Made by a program: the position numbers and the translations under genes | Shown here: piece after piece, positions 1-11,400 of the stretch | How the letters are laid out: each line of letters opens with the position of its first letter | How positions within the stretch are numbered: position 1 is the stretch's first letter | DNA from: Micropterix aruncella | Taxonomy: Eukaryota; Arthropoda; Insecta; Lepidoptera; Micropterigidae | Direction of reading: 5' to 3' | Length of the DNA: 64,000 nucleotides | Assembly: GCA_944548615.1 (NCBI GenBank) | Contig: OX155978.1 | Coordinates: 7,555,609-7,619,608 of the forward strand | Notes under the pieces: model-generated | Told to the model about the DNA's origin: nothing | What the model saw: the letters and a program-made list of their open reading frames with translations, nothing else | The model's database searches: none

Positions 1-171
1 ATGAAATAATATAAATAAAAATATGATATGATACACTATTAATATATGCATAATAATTTATATAAATATACAATATTATTTTTAAATTAACCGTTATACA
101 TACGCTTTACAAACCAAGTTTTCAGATTTAGACCTCCCTAATTCAAATAACCATTTATTAATATTGTCTTT

Positions 172-1711
172 AAACTCTTGATCCAACCTCACCACGAGAA
201 GTCATAAAATTAATAAAAAATCTTGATAGTAAGAAAGCTCCTGGCTTTGACCTTATAACCAAAAAAGTCCTTCAAGAATTACCACGAAAAGCTATCGTAT
301 TTGTGACTTCCTTATTTAATGCGATTCTCAGACTACAGCACTTCCCAAGCTTATGGAAGGTCTCCCAGATCATAATGATCCACAAATATGGAAAACCTCC
401 ACACGAAAAAACATCCTATAGACCCATCAGCTTGCTGCCAGTATTATCTAAGATGCTTTAAAAGGTGTTACTAAGCAGACTTTGGCCATCTTTACAAGAA
501 CGGGGAATAATTCCAGACCACCAGTTCGGCTTCAGGAGAAAGCATGGAACGGTTGAACAGGTGCATAGAGTCTGTGCCACTGTAAGAAAATCCTTAGAAG
601 GCAAAGAATACTGCTCGACAGCCTTTCTGGACATACAACAAGTTCTCGACAAGGTGTGGCACAAAGGCCTGCTGTACAAAATCAAATTAAATCTTCCGCA
701 CAGTTTCTTCTGTATCCTGGTATCATATCTCACAGATAGAACGTTCTATGTTAAAGAAGGTGGAGATACTTCACAATTATATGACATAAGGGCCGGGGTG
801 CCACAGGGATCTGTCCTGGGGCCTGCCCTGTACACTCTGTACACAGCCGATTTACCGACTACAACTGGCAATACTACGGCGACCTTTGCTGATGACACTG
901 CCGTATTAGCATGCCATAAAGACCCAAAGAAAGCATCAGATGCACTTCAAATGGGACTCCAAGTATTACACAACTGGCTGCAGAAATGGAGAATCAGGGC
1001 TAGCGCCGCCAAATCAGTCCATGTAACCTTTACCCTCCGCCAAGGAAACTGTCCACCGGTCAAACTTGGAGATAGTATACTGCCGCACAGAGATTGCGTA
1101 AGATACCTGGGACTGCACCTTGATCGACGCATGACATGGAAAGACCATATAAAAATAAAAAGAGACGAGATTGCAACCCGACATAAAAAACTCTACTGGA
1201 TGTTAGGGAGAAATTCCAGGCTATCATTGGACAACAAACTCCTTATATACAAGGCCATTCTAAGACCGATATGGACGTACGGTATCCAACTCTGGGGCAG
1301 CGCTAGCGACTCAAATATTTATGTCATACAGAGACTACAGAACAAGATCTTGAGATCAATAGCAAATGTACCGTGGTATATTACCAACAATGAACTACAT
1401 CAAAACCTGTCTGTGAGCACAGTAAAGGAGGAAATCCGAAACACATCAGAGAGATATAAGCAGCGGCTAATTAATCATCCTAACAAATTAGCACGCCAGC
1501 TGATGACACAGAACTACGCAAAACGACTGAAGCGACACAACATCCTAGAGCTGCAAGACAGACAGTAGCTCTAGGCCTTAAGGATGAGTGGATGCTCTCG
1601 CTGGGGAGCACATTCTGCAAGAGATTAAGCTATGTCACCACATCGACTCATAGTCCTTCGACTGATTGCCGATAAACCAGGAACAAAAAAAAAAAAAAAA
1701 AAACTCTTGAT
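172..1711 (+). mobile_element. 5'-truncated Jockey-type LINE with target site duplication
   Basis: A degenerate reverse transcriptase followed by a poly(A) run (1684-1700). The same 11 bases, AAACTCTTGAT, flank it at 172-182 and 1701-1711, so the insertion occupies 183-1700. The preserved reading frame starts inside the RT domain (KAPGFD), contains a nonsense TAA at 459-461, then runs open to 1568 with FADD at 885-896 and the Jockey-like motif VRYLGLHLDRRMTWKDHI. The 5' truncation and short duplication are typical of target-primed reverse transcription. It is non-autonomous because the 5' half is absent. Confidence 0.9.
183..1568 (+). pseudogene. Reverse transcriptase pseudogene of the Jockey-type LINE
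   Basis: The N-terminal part (183-458) reads RT blocks 0-2, including KAPGFD and SYRPISLLPVLSK, up to a TAA at 459-461 where the family has a Glu codon. The rest continues for 367 codons with DHQFGFRRKHGT, GVPQGSVLGPALYTLY, FADD and the thumb region. The catalytic aspartates of FADD are intact, but endonuclease and gag parts are missing. Confidence 0.87.
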
Positions 1712-1874
1712 TGTTCTTTAGGTGTTTCCATTTTTCCTCTATGTCTATATAATTTGGGACAAATGAAAAAAGCTTGTGGCTGCGCAAATGTTGTTTGCAC
1801 TCGAGGAATAAGGAAATTTTGTTTCCGTGAACTCCGAGTATTGCAGTTTTGTTGACTTTGATCAAGTCTATCTT

Positions 1875-2075
1875 TGTGTTTATGAAAAAATATTATCACA
1901 TATTTAATAAACATATTTGTGTTTATAAGCGATATTTTCCCTACCTCTAGATGGCGTAGCGCGCTCAACGCTTCTCAAACATTTCTTCAATAGATAGCAT
2001 TTACAAATTTGTCAAAAAACAAAAAAAATATTAAACATTACAAGAATGTCACTAATTAAAAACTCATCTGTATTC
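1875..2075. repeat. Remnant of a hairpin MITE (family with CACCTGTAT-type end)
   Basis: Contains CCTCTAGATGGCGTAGCGCG and ends with a CTAATTAAAAACTC motif near 2068. The same pieces occur in the same order at 6100-6355 and 7325-7586. Only one side of the hairpin is well preserved. Confidence 0.5.
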
Positions 2076-2274
2076 CAAACGTATGAGAAAAATATTAAAA
2101 TTGTTCATTATGAACACCCTTATAGACACCATTTTCGAGTCTACATCTCACCTTGAATACATGGAACATGGAAATAATCAATTTTGCCTTTCCACAGCAT
2201 TAAGTTATCGACAAAACCTTTCATTTCATCACATGATGTCAGTGTGTTCTCATTTCGACCCTGCATACTTGCAT

Positions 2275-3544
2275 TTAACCCTTCGGCTACGTAACAACCA
2301 AATTTGGTTGCACATCATAACACCGTTGACTACGTAACGACCAATATTGGCGGCTTGCTCCCGGAACGCACAGTAATATTATGTTCTAATTCGAACGCAT
2401 CCTAAAATTTATACCAAATATCTAATTATTACCATAGCTACATAGACGGCCGCTAGAATAATTTCGCGTGTCATTTAGATATTTCTGATAAAATTCCATT
2501 GTCAAACATATTTTTTTTAAGCTATTGAATAGCTTTTATCGCGGGCCTAGGCCAGCGCGGCGACCGAATGAAGAAATTTCTTAACGAATATTAATGATTT
2601 TAAACTGATAATTACGTCCAAACGAGTACTGCTTACGATTCGAAAATAATATATGTTAAACAAGAACATTTTCCTAATATTCTTAGCTTAGAATATTTTA
2701 GATTTTGTTTATATTACATAGTGTAATTAATTTGTGAAATTAGGTCTAACCGAACACAAAAACGACTACTACGCAAATACTATCTGTCGTATTATTATAA
2801 AACCTGCACCATTTTAAAGATAATTTAATTATCTATCTTTTTATCTACGAATTTTTTCGAATATTCCGTTTTTTTTGCTTTATCGAATAAAATATTCGTG
2901 CGCGGCGCTCTATCGGAAGACGTTTAAATTATTATTACGAATCATTTGCTTCCGCAGCCGCAAATGATTCGGAATAATTTCAACGTTTTCCTATAGAGCG
3001 CTGTTATCTGATGTCAGAAAAAATAAAATAAATAAATAATTATAATTGCCTACGTTGTTAAAAATGCTATGCGATAGCTTTACCGCGGCAGTCCCCGAGT
3101 GCCACACGTATTTTTTTTTTTTGAGAAATTATCAAAATTTTTATTGGTTTTTATGAGGTAATATCTAAATATTTTTGTATGTAAATAAGCAAAACGAAAT
3201 ATTAACTTTGATAGAGAATCTAATAAAGATCACGATAGTATTTACAATTTCTAAATCGAGTTCCGTATTTTTCCGTAAGAAAAGTACAAGTTAGAAATGC
3301 AGAGTTTTTTTTAACTTTTTCGACTTTCTCATGTTTATTCATAATTATCAAATTGTTTTACAAAATGAAATTTCAATATTCTATATTCGAAATTTCAATG
3401 CGATCATTGTATAGTTATTCTTTTTTAATGTGCTATAGTAGTTCCATAGTTATAGTGCTTTTGTCGAGGGCGGCGATATTGCAAGAAATTCCAATAAATG
3501 GCCGCGGTCTGCCATGAAATTATGCCGCTACTCGAAGGGTCAAC
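2275..3544 (+). mobile_element. TTAA-flanked MITE, terminal type A, with nested insertion
   Basis: Starts TTAA-CCCTTCGGCTACGTAAC and ends CTACTCGAAGGG-TCAA (a decayed TTAA). A second copy at 55953-56572 has the same ends and interior. The termini (CCCTT) and TTAA target are piggyBac-like. The subterminal region repeats ACGTAACNACCAA twice. Between 2519 and 3109 it carries DNA absent from the second copy. No transposase is present. Confidence 0.75.
2519..3109. mobile_element. Insertion nested in the type A MITE, containing a large hairpin
   Basis: Absent from the homologous copy at 55953-56572, where flanking sequence runs continuously. It begins with GCTATTGAATAGCTTTTATC and ends near GCGATAGCTTTACCGC. 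Its centre (2904-3002) is an imperfect palindrome bounded by GGCGCTCTAT and ATAGAGCGCT, with a tight hairpin AATCATTTGC / GCAAATGATT at 2940-2979. Class unknown. Confidence 0.6.
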
Positions 3545-3825
3545 AAACAAATCCGTCACAAAAGCCAAGTTTGTGCACCAAGTTTCATTGCTGAGTAAGT
3601 CTACAAATGCAAAAGTTGCATTTTCTTATCTGATTAGGAATAACTCAAAAACCTGGCAGCACACCGGAAAGATACTCACGGCACACCACTGTGCTGCGGC
3701 ATACCAGCTGAAATTCACTGCCATATGGGGTACATTCAATAATATTAGGTTCATTCTGTAGGGTTGGGCCCAAATTGATCATTCTCCTTTACGAGTTGAC
3801 TGTTAGAGTTTTTCTTTGCGATAAG
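3545..3825. other. Gap with no recognised feature
   Basis: The DNA between the type A MITE and the Tigger element. A short open stretch at 3498-3761 overlaps the MITE end and has no family motif. I see no gene or repeat boundary here. Confidence 0.4.
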
Positions 3826-3857
3826 TACAGCAGAACCCCAATTACCGAATCAATTGG

Positions 3858-4346
3858 CAGTGGCGGCGCTAGACCACACTTGGACGTCGGCGAAATTAGG
3901 TTCGCGAGGCCTTTTTTATTTCCCAGTCAAAAAGAAAACGTTAGATTACATGAGCCGAATTATAGTCAAACTAATGTATGAATAAACGGGTTTTATTGCT
4001 AATCAAATGATGTTAAAAATTACACGAATAGAAATTAAAATAGACGAACTTTTCGGCTTTTGGCCTCACTGAACTTTTTAAGGATTATGTCATAGCTAAT
4101 ACTAGTCGCTATTTCAGCTTCAATTGATAGAATTGATAACGCAGAGAGTCTCTCTTGGGTCATCGTCCAGAGAACTCTGGATAATACCCCTAAAGTACTA
4201 CTCACTCACTTCCCTCACGCAAGTGTATGAAAATAAATAAGAATAAATAAATAAAATTTAAATAATTTGTAAAACTTTTGCGAGGTCCCCTCAGGTGCGA
4301 GGCCGTCGGCGGTCGCCGACGTCGCCGACGCCTAGCGCCGCCACTG
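3858..4346. mobile_element. Non-autonomous hAT element
   Basis: Terminal inverted repeats CAGTGGCGGCGCTAG and CTAGCGCCGCCACTG, flanked by a perfect 8-bp duplication TCAATTGG (3850-3857 and 4347-4354). An 8-bp duplication with CAGTGGCG ends is typical of hAT. The target duplication splits the Tigger terminal sequence, so this insertion is younger. No coding sequence. Confidence 0.9.
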
Positions 4347-4617
4347 TCAATTGGGACCGGACCACATTCAGATAATCAAAAATTCAGATAAGTGGTTTAT
4401 TCCGAAAAATGGGTCTATTTTTATTAATTACTGTACGATGATGAAAATGGGAGGGAAAAAAACTTTTTCAAAGAAAAAGAGCTTTTAATTAATTTCTTAG
4501 CCAGCTGCTACTTGCCTTAACCTGTCGGGTCGGACACATTAACAGTGCCTTTAGGCACTTTGCGTCGTTTGACAGATCCGCGCGTAACCGTTTTGGTCCA
4601 TATATCTATACTATGGT

Positions 4618-5339
4618 CCATATATCTATACTCCTACTATAGTAGGAAGTAATCTCTGGATCTAATGAACCAATTTTGAAAATTCTTTTACCAATAGAAA
4701 GCCACGTTATTGGTGAGTGTCATAGGGCTATATATTAATACGAAAAATGAAAAGACTTTTTCGTGGTAGTCGGATTTGCAAAGTAAGTCGGAGAAAAAAC
4801 GGTCGAATGAAAACGTTTCTTACGAACGCTGCTTTAACGATGAGAGATATATGATTGAGTTCTAGAAAAAAGATCTAGAGCTAGGTAATGCCTACAAAAA
4901 AGTCAGCGACAGCATATGTCTAAATTTTATATTTAAGTCACAAAAGAGTGTTTTATATTAAAAAATTAATTTAAATCGTTAAGTCATGTTTATTGGTCAT
5001 ATTATCAACAATTATGAATTTTTATCAAAATTAGTAAATTTATCGTCTCAAGTGTTTAAAACAAAAGACTTTTCCCTTTTACTGCATATAATTTCCCTTT
5101 TACTGCATAAATGGTTAAAGAGATAAGACACCCACAAATAAGATACTCACAAGAAGACACTCACAAATAACGGTAATATAGTCAAATTGGCATGCAAATA
5201 CATATGCAGTCAAAATATAACCCTCCTTTTGGCAGTCAGGAAATAAATCATAGCACTCAGTACTAACCGAACCACACTCATAATTTCATCACAAGTAAAA
5301 AGTTTTACCGCCCAATGAAGTGGGCACGGGTCAGCTAGT
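4618..5339 (-). repeat. Interspersed repeat, CTAGCTGACCCGTGCCCAC family
   Basis: On the minus strand it starts CTAGCTGACCCGTGCCCAC and ends with AGTATAGAT-like sequence. The same family occurs at 28047-28780, 46813-47550 and 47585-47985. The constant 5' start and AGTATAGAT-like 3' end suggest a retroposon (an RTE-like LINE tail or SINE is possible), but no RT is present. Confidence 0.6.
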
Positions 5340-5418
5340 ATTAAATAAATATATACTATACATGAGTAACAAGAATAATTACTAGGTAACAAGAGGGAAT
5401 TCAAGAAAAAAACGATAT

Positions 5419-5712
5419 TCACAATATCGACCAAAAATTGTGGACCAGTTTTTTTGCGCGCGAAGTCTGGCTTGGCTTCGAACGGTTAAAGGACGAAAAT
5501 CCAAGTTTCTGAGCCTGAGCTTTTTCACAAAGAATCGGACCCGAAATTGGATTTCCCATAGAACGTTGCTGCAAAAACCACTTGAAAACGGCATCTTCTA
5601 AATCTTTGTTTGTTGCCGCCTTCATTGATTTTCTTGAAGAACTTCTATCTTCGTTTTCAAGCACTGACACAAAGTTTAAAAGTGTAGGCTTGGCAAATCG
5701 CAGTACGTTTCC
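5419..5712 (-). pseudogene. Tigger transposase remnant, CENP-B-type DNA-binding domain
   Basis: Reads SVLENEDRSSSRKS, then LEDAVFKWFLQQRSMGNPIS and GPILCEKA, which is the CENP-B N-terminal / Tigger helix-turn-helix pattern. The downstream part shifts frame near GFSSFNRSK and no DDE domain follows, so it is a fragment. Confidence 0.75.
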
Positions 5713-5793
5713 ATCATATTTTTTTTTCTGTCTTTATTGCGGATAATCAGCGATTCGGACAGTCGGAGTTTAGATAATTGGTGTTCTACAGTA

Positions 5794-6075
5794 CATACAT
5801 TTTGAGCTATGTACAAATAAAAATACTATCTATTTTATCCATTTTTATTAAATAAGTAATTAGTAGACTATCTAGTTTATTTTGGTATAGCCGTGTACCA
5901 TTCCTGTTTCCGCATTCATCAAACACACCCGCTTAGCATGTTAAGCTCATGCAGGTTAAGCTTATGCGTAACCCTGCATGAGCAAATAAGCAAATAAGCA
6001 AAACGTATCAGAAAATAGGCAAATTTTGATAAAAAAAAATTGTAAAAACAATTTTATATTTGGAAAATTTTAAAA
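5794..6075. other. AT-rich gap
   Basis: AT-rich DNA with a short imperfect AAGCAAAT repeat (about 5983-6005). No gene or element ends seen. Confidence 0.4.
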
Positions 6076-6355
6076 ACTTGACTGACAAATAAAAGTTTGA
6101 CAAGCGTCGAGCGAGCTGCGCCATCTAGCAATAGGTAAAATATCGCAAATAAACAATATTCGCGGTATTTTACCTACCGCTAGATGACGCGACGTGCTCA
6201 ACTCTATCTACATATAAAAAAAATATATTTTCAAATTTAAAAATGTTTTTTTTTGTTTTTTGTGTTTTATACATATTGTTTTTATCAATTGTTGCTTTTT
6301 TGCTCGTATTGATTCACCCACTTCAATGTCATTAATTAAAAACTCACCTGTATAT
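6076..6355. mobile_element. Hairpin MITE
   Basis: A near-palindrome at 6105-6205: GCGCCATCTAGC and GGTAAAATATCGC on the left are mirrored by GCGGTATTTTACC and GCTAGATGACGCG on the right. Downstream it ends with ATTAAAAACTCACCTGTATA. Related copies lie at 1875-2075 and 7300-7586. Confidence 0.65.
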
Positions 6356-6431
6356 TATCTTAATAAATGATACATGACTAACAAGATTACTTATTGAGAC
6401 AATTCATAAAAAAAATATATTGTCAGTATTT

Positions 6432-7586
6432 ATACAGGATGAGTTTTTATTATCCAGCATCCTTCAAGGGGGTGAATCAGTACGAGCAACTAAGAAACTT
6501 TCGATATTTTTCTTTGAAAAATGTTTTTTTTTGTTGGAAATTTGAAGAGTTTGACTGTTAGGTTATTCCCAAACAAATCGAAGCATTAATCGTTTTTCGA
6601 ACGAAAGATCCTAAATTGCCCTTTAACCCTTCAAGCGGCGGGTGTAAATTGGCAGTTCCCTATCATTTCTGAGAGTTGAAGGTCAAAAATATAGCACTTT
6701 AGAAAAACGATCATAAGAAAGAAACTACTTGATGGATCATGAAAATAAGAATTGTAGAATGATCGCATTGAAATTTGAAATATAAAACATTAAAACCTCA
6801 TTTTGTAAAACAATTAGACAATTATGAATAATTATTAGAAAGTCGGAGAACTGAAAAAAACTCACTTATTCAGCGATATCGACGTTTTATCTCAAAATAC
6901 GAAACCCTATCTAGAAATTGTAAACACATTTGTGTACGTTATTACATGCTTTACCAAATCTATTAGTTTGTTTTATTTATTTTCATACACATATCCGAAG
7001 AGAATATCTGAAGAAAAGCACAGATCCGAGCAATGGCAGCACTCGACTAAGTGGCCCCAGAATACAAACAATATATTAGGGATTCTAGACTGCGAGAAGG
7101 ACGACTGAATAATCGTACAATACAGAATTTATCCTTCTTTCTCACACATATTTAACAGGGGGTGATTGCACTGTGATTTTGGTGTAAATTCAGTTCGTTG
7201 AGAGGGCGGTTTGTCGCTCCGCGCTCGTACCCGTTTTGGGATGTTACTGATCATTGACTACAATAAATTGTGCCCGATACGGGACGTTACTGTCTTGAGG
7301 AGTTAAATAAAAGTTTGACAAATGTTTGGGCGCGCAGCGCATTCTATCGGTAGTTAAAATATCGCTAATAAACAATATTAGCAATATTTTACATAGCGCT
7401 AGACCAGCGTTTTTTTTATAGTAATTAAGAAAAATGTAATTATTCAAATTTTGAAAAAAAAAAAATGTTTTTCCAAAAAAAAAAATACATTTTTATTTTT
7501 CCACAAATTTCTCACAAAAGTTGCTTACTTGCTCGTACTGTTTCACCCTCTTCAAGGATGCCGGTTAATTAAAACTCACCCTGTAT
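6432..7586. mobile_element. Inverted-repeat DNA element about 1.15 kb
   Basis: The left end reads ATACAGGATGAGTTTTTATT and, further in, GGGGGTGAATCAGTACGAGC. The right end is its inverted copy, GCTCGTACTG...AAAACTCACCCTGTAT. The arms are about 60 bp. Nested inside are the start of a TTAA MITE (6623) and a hairpin MITE copy (about 7325-7420). No transposase. Confidence 0.65.
6623..7015 (+). mobile_element. TTAA-type MITE, one end recognised
   Basis: Begins TTAA-CCCTTCAAGCGGCGGG and continues into the core shared by other TTAA MITEs here (GATCGCATTGAAATTTGAAA, CATTTTGTAAAACAATTAGA, AATTATGAATAA). The far end is unclear, so the end coordinate is approximate. Confidence 0.5.
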
Positions 7587-7589
7587 ACA

Positions 7590-8100
7590 AAATCGACCAA
7601 AAATGTGCAGCGCCGTTTTTGCGCGCGAAGGCTGGTTTCCGAAAGGTTAAGGGCTTATATAATAATGGGTATAAATATATAAAATATATAATATGTAAAA
7701 CCCATTATATATTAATGTATTTATATATTTATTGAATTTTTTATTTTGTTTTGACTGGTATTGGATTGCTCCATCCCATACTGCGACTTGGCAGTCGCAA
7801 TTTTATTAAGAACCCGGCTGGCACTAATTATTTCAAGGGTTAAACAGACCAATAGCATTCTTAACATGCCATAAAAGTACACAATAAATTAAATTTTGCG
7901 CATGACCTTATTGGGATGGTCGCTAAAAAAGCCCGACAGATGCTTTAACCGTGTTATAAAAAATGATCCTTGTTCCATGCACACTTTCCTTATTAAATGG
8001 CAAAAGGAAACAACAAGGAACGGTTGCGGATTCTCAGTCTGCGTGCGACCACTTGTATCCGTTAGGGGTATTTCTCATGCAGGGTTAAGAAAAATATTAA
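7590..8100. other. Region downstream of FBXO28 (likely 3' UTR and beyond)
   Basis: 7590-7650 resembles the Tigger interior at about 5420-5490 (CGACCAAAAATGTG and GCGCGCGAAGGCTGG). 7650-7740 is TATA-rich. A minus-strand AATAAA lies at 7802-7807. No other gene seen. Confidence 0.4.
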
Positions 8101-8102
8101 AT

Positions 8103-8419
8103 CTAAGGGTTATCATTTTTCGGCATTGTCGATATGATACTCTCAAAGTTGTTCTTCAATCGCTTTGCGTCCCCGAAGATCTTCAACCAGTCGTAGCTGT
8201 GATTCGAGGGGGTGGCGCTTTCGCTGTTTGACCGTTTGCCCAGGCGGGAGAACGGCCGCTTGGCGGTCAGCGCCAATCTGGCGGTGCCCGACGGCGAATC
8301 CATAGAGTTCGATCGCTCTATGCTGACGTCGATCTCTTTGAAACCCGGCAGCGAGACCGGTTCGGTTCTGTCGGCTCGCGGTGACGTCGCGTACGTCTTA
8401 CGCGGCTGTATGTTGGAAC
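8103..8419 (-). CDS. FBXO28: FBXO28 exon 9, C-terminal tail and stop
   Basis: A terminal exon of 317 nt after TTTTGACAG. It is clearly richer in GC than its surroundings, as expected for coding sequence. It encodes SNIQPRKTYATSPRADRTEP, a Ser/Arg/Lys-rich middle (AKRPFSRLGKRSNSES) and YDWLKIFGDAKRLKNNFESI, ending PKNDNP and TAG at 8105-8103. The basic tail resembles the nuclear, basic C-terminus of vertebrate FBXO28 in composition only. Confidence 0.85.
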
Positions 8420-11400
8420 CTGTCAAAAACATTAAAAACAAAACGATTTAACATATCACTCTAACACAGCGCCGGATTAACACAGCGTCGAAATCTCGGG
8501 GGCCCTCTTTGCGAATCTCGGGGCCTCCTTTGCTAATAACACTATCTCATACCAAAGACAAAACATGATCGATACGATTCGTACGATTCGTAACAGCAAA
8601 GTGGACTGTCAAACATTCTAACAATGATATAATGTAGAATAGACATATATATATAAACATAACACGATCGCAGTGGCAAAGTGGGTCGTTAAACATTCCT
8701 GACAACGCTTATGTCGCATAGCAAAGACGCGCATATGAACTAAATACGGTCGTGAAGGCTAGCAGTGGCCAACTGTCGATAATTTATAATAATTATACAA
8801 TTTGTTGGAACAAAAAGTTTATTAACCCCTCAATCCCCGATTGGCCGATATCGGCCACAACACGATTCAGAGTGACGGCCCCGTTTTAATTTAATTTTAA
8901 TTTAATTTGTTTTATTTTATTATATTTTATTATGTTAATATGTTTCATTTTAATTATGGGTACAGTGGTTTGGCAGTAATTAATGTTTTGGTGAGACAGT
9001 GTCATAAATCAATTTTTTTACTAATTTTTAGAAATTTTTTTGGGACATCAACTTTTTAATCGGCTGGGGGGCCGAGGCCTGAAGGGTTAAACATTTTCTC
9101 CTTGGAAATTCAATTCAATTGTGTTTTCTATGTATTAGAAACAATTTAAAAAATATATTGTTGTATATTTATGTTACATTAAATATATACATACATAAAT
9201 ACATACATAAATATATTTATGTATATATACAGGTGGTGGGTCCAAATAATTTATTTAAAAAAAAAAACACTTCATTTCTTAAAATTGCATAAAAATATGC
9301 ACATCTAGAGACGGGCCAAATTATCGCCTAGTTAGATGTGCTATTGGCAGTAAAGGTCATGTAAGATGTGTTAAACCTCCCTATATTAATTATTAAATAA
9401 TTTATATAATTATTATATGATTACATGACCTATGAATGAACTGTATACCTAATCCTATGTACCTAAATAAATAAATAAATAAATAACAAATGATCCCTTA
9501 TCGGGGGGCTTCTAAAAGACGTGCAGCCCATAGACCGGAGCCTACTAGGCAGTGTGGCAACTAAGTAGGTCTGCTGAGTTGGCCACGAAGATCCATTTGT
9601 TCAGGGTCGGTCACACTCACGGGTCAACACCCATCCGGCGGCATCCACGCACGAAGCGCGAGCCCGGTAAGGACTCTGGCCTTAGGGTTAGTTTTCCCTA
9701 GAAGTCAATCTTCTGGCGCTCCTGGATGGTCTGCGCTGGATGGTCTCCATGATAGGTTAACGGCAACAGTGATGCATCCGTCATGATGTCTAAGATGCAA
9801 CTGCTCTAGTCGCTCATTTTTAAGGAATGTACCTGGCGGCTACAGCCGTGCGACTCAAGCTCAAGTCGTGCGGCTGGAGTCGCCACAGCCGTCGCTTAGG
9901 AATGACGCCTTAACCCCTCAGGCCCCGATTGGCCGATATCGGCCACAATACGGTTCAGCGTGACGGCCCCGTTTTAATTTAATTTGTTTTATTTTATTAT
10001 GTTTTATTATGTTAATATGTTTCATTTTAATTATGGGTACAGTGGTTTGGCAGTAATTAATGTTTTGGTGAGACAGTGTCGTAATTCAATTATTTTACTA
10101 ATTTTTACCAAAAATTTTTGAGACAGCAACTTGTCAATCGGCTGAGGGGCCGAGGCCTGAAGGGTTAAAGCTGTATTCGGCACATCTTATATGGCTTTTG
10201 TGCTTGTTGGGTTAATATGTATGAATAATTGTGGATGCACTGTAGTATGTATGTATGTTACCATCCTGCAATGGGATCTGAATGTTCGAAAGTCAGCGAG
10301 GAAAGGCAGTGCATCACGAAATACACCAACAGGCTAGAATGCCGCCCGAATACTCTGGCAGCCAATCTCACAGGTCCTACTGTGGAGCCGTCACCTAGGA
10401 AGGTGTATGGCACTAGCCTCGAATGCTATTAATTCAAAGCTAATGCAAAACTGTGTATCACTACTGAATTCCCTGGGCGAAGAGAACAGGGTAATCTTAA
10501 GATGGGTTTCCGGCCATGCAGGAATCGAGGGAAATGAAAAAGCCGACAAACTTGCTAAGACGGGAGCAAAGGGAACGTTATACGGCCCTGAACCTTGCTG
10601 TGGCGTACCAAAAAGCCTTGCAAACCTAATTCTCAAATAAATATGTTTAGAACAATCCATCAACCACTGAAACAACACGCCAGGGTTGAATCAATCCAAA
10701 GCGCTAATTAAGGCCTACGACCCTAAGACGGCCCCTGAGGCCTTATTGCTAAATAGGAACAATCTAAGCATACTGGTGAGGGCGCTCACCGGGCATTGTA
10801 GCCTCAACAAACACATCTCAAGCTCTGAGACACAAAAATGTGCAGGTTCTGCCAAGGGGCCGAGGAAACTCCCCTGCATTTCATGTGCGAGTGTGGCCCG
10901 CTGATGCGTAAAAGATACACCCACTTGGGTGGTCATTACCTCCAACCTGAGGAGGTAAAACAATCTGGCACCAAAAGCCTGTTACGGTTCTTAAATGACA
11001 TGAGACTTAGCGCAGAACTGTAGTAGGTGGCGAACACAATAGATCAGCAATGGTCGAAGTGTTACAAGACTCATAAAGATCTTAGAAAAACCCCAAAAAA
11101 CAAAAAAAAAAACCTTTAGAAAAAAATGTAAAAAAAATTAAAGATAGTTAAAACCTGTAAATACCTTGCATTTTAGTCTTGGCTGATCCAATCGGTAAAA
11201 CGGAGAGATCGAGCTTGATCTGTGATGAGAAATTTCGAAGTGGCTGATGGGTGGGTCGTGTGGCTGCCTGCGTTGGTTCTGTCAATAATTTAAATATTTA
11301 TATTTATAAACGGGTTTTACAGTGTGAAGTTTGTAGCACTCGATGTTTCAGCGATATTACAACCGTCGTTGTCCAGGGTAAACTGAAGTGCTGACAGTTG

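Larger units (their letters stand above)
3826..5793 (-). mobile_element. Tigger/pogo-type DNA transposon, disrupted
   Basis: Terminal inverted repeats CAGCAGAACCCCAATTA (left, from 3828) and its near-complement ending at 5791 (reading CTGTAGAACACCAATTA on the minus strand), each beside a TA dinucleotide. Inside, on the minus strand, is a CENP-B/Tigger-type DNA-binding segment (5419-5712). Two later insertions, a hAT MITE (3858-4346) and a GTGCCCACTTCG-type repeat (4618-5339), replaced or displaced most of the transposase. Confidence 0.75.

Noticed and set aside
465..1568. 367-codon open frame as a functional gene
   Set aside because: It is the C-terminal part of a LINE reverse transcriptase with a nonsense codon just upstream, poly(A) tail and target duplication.
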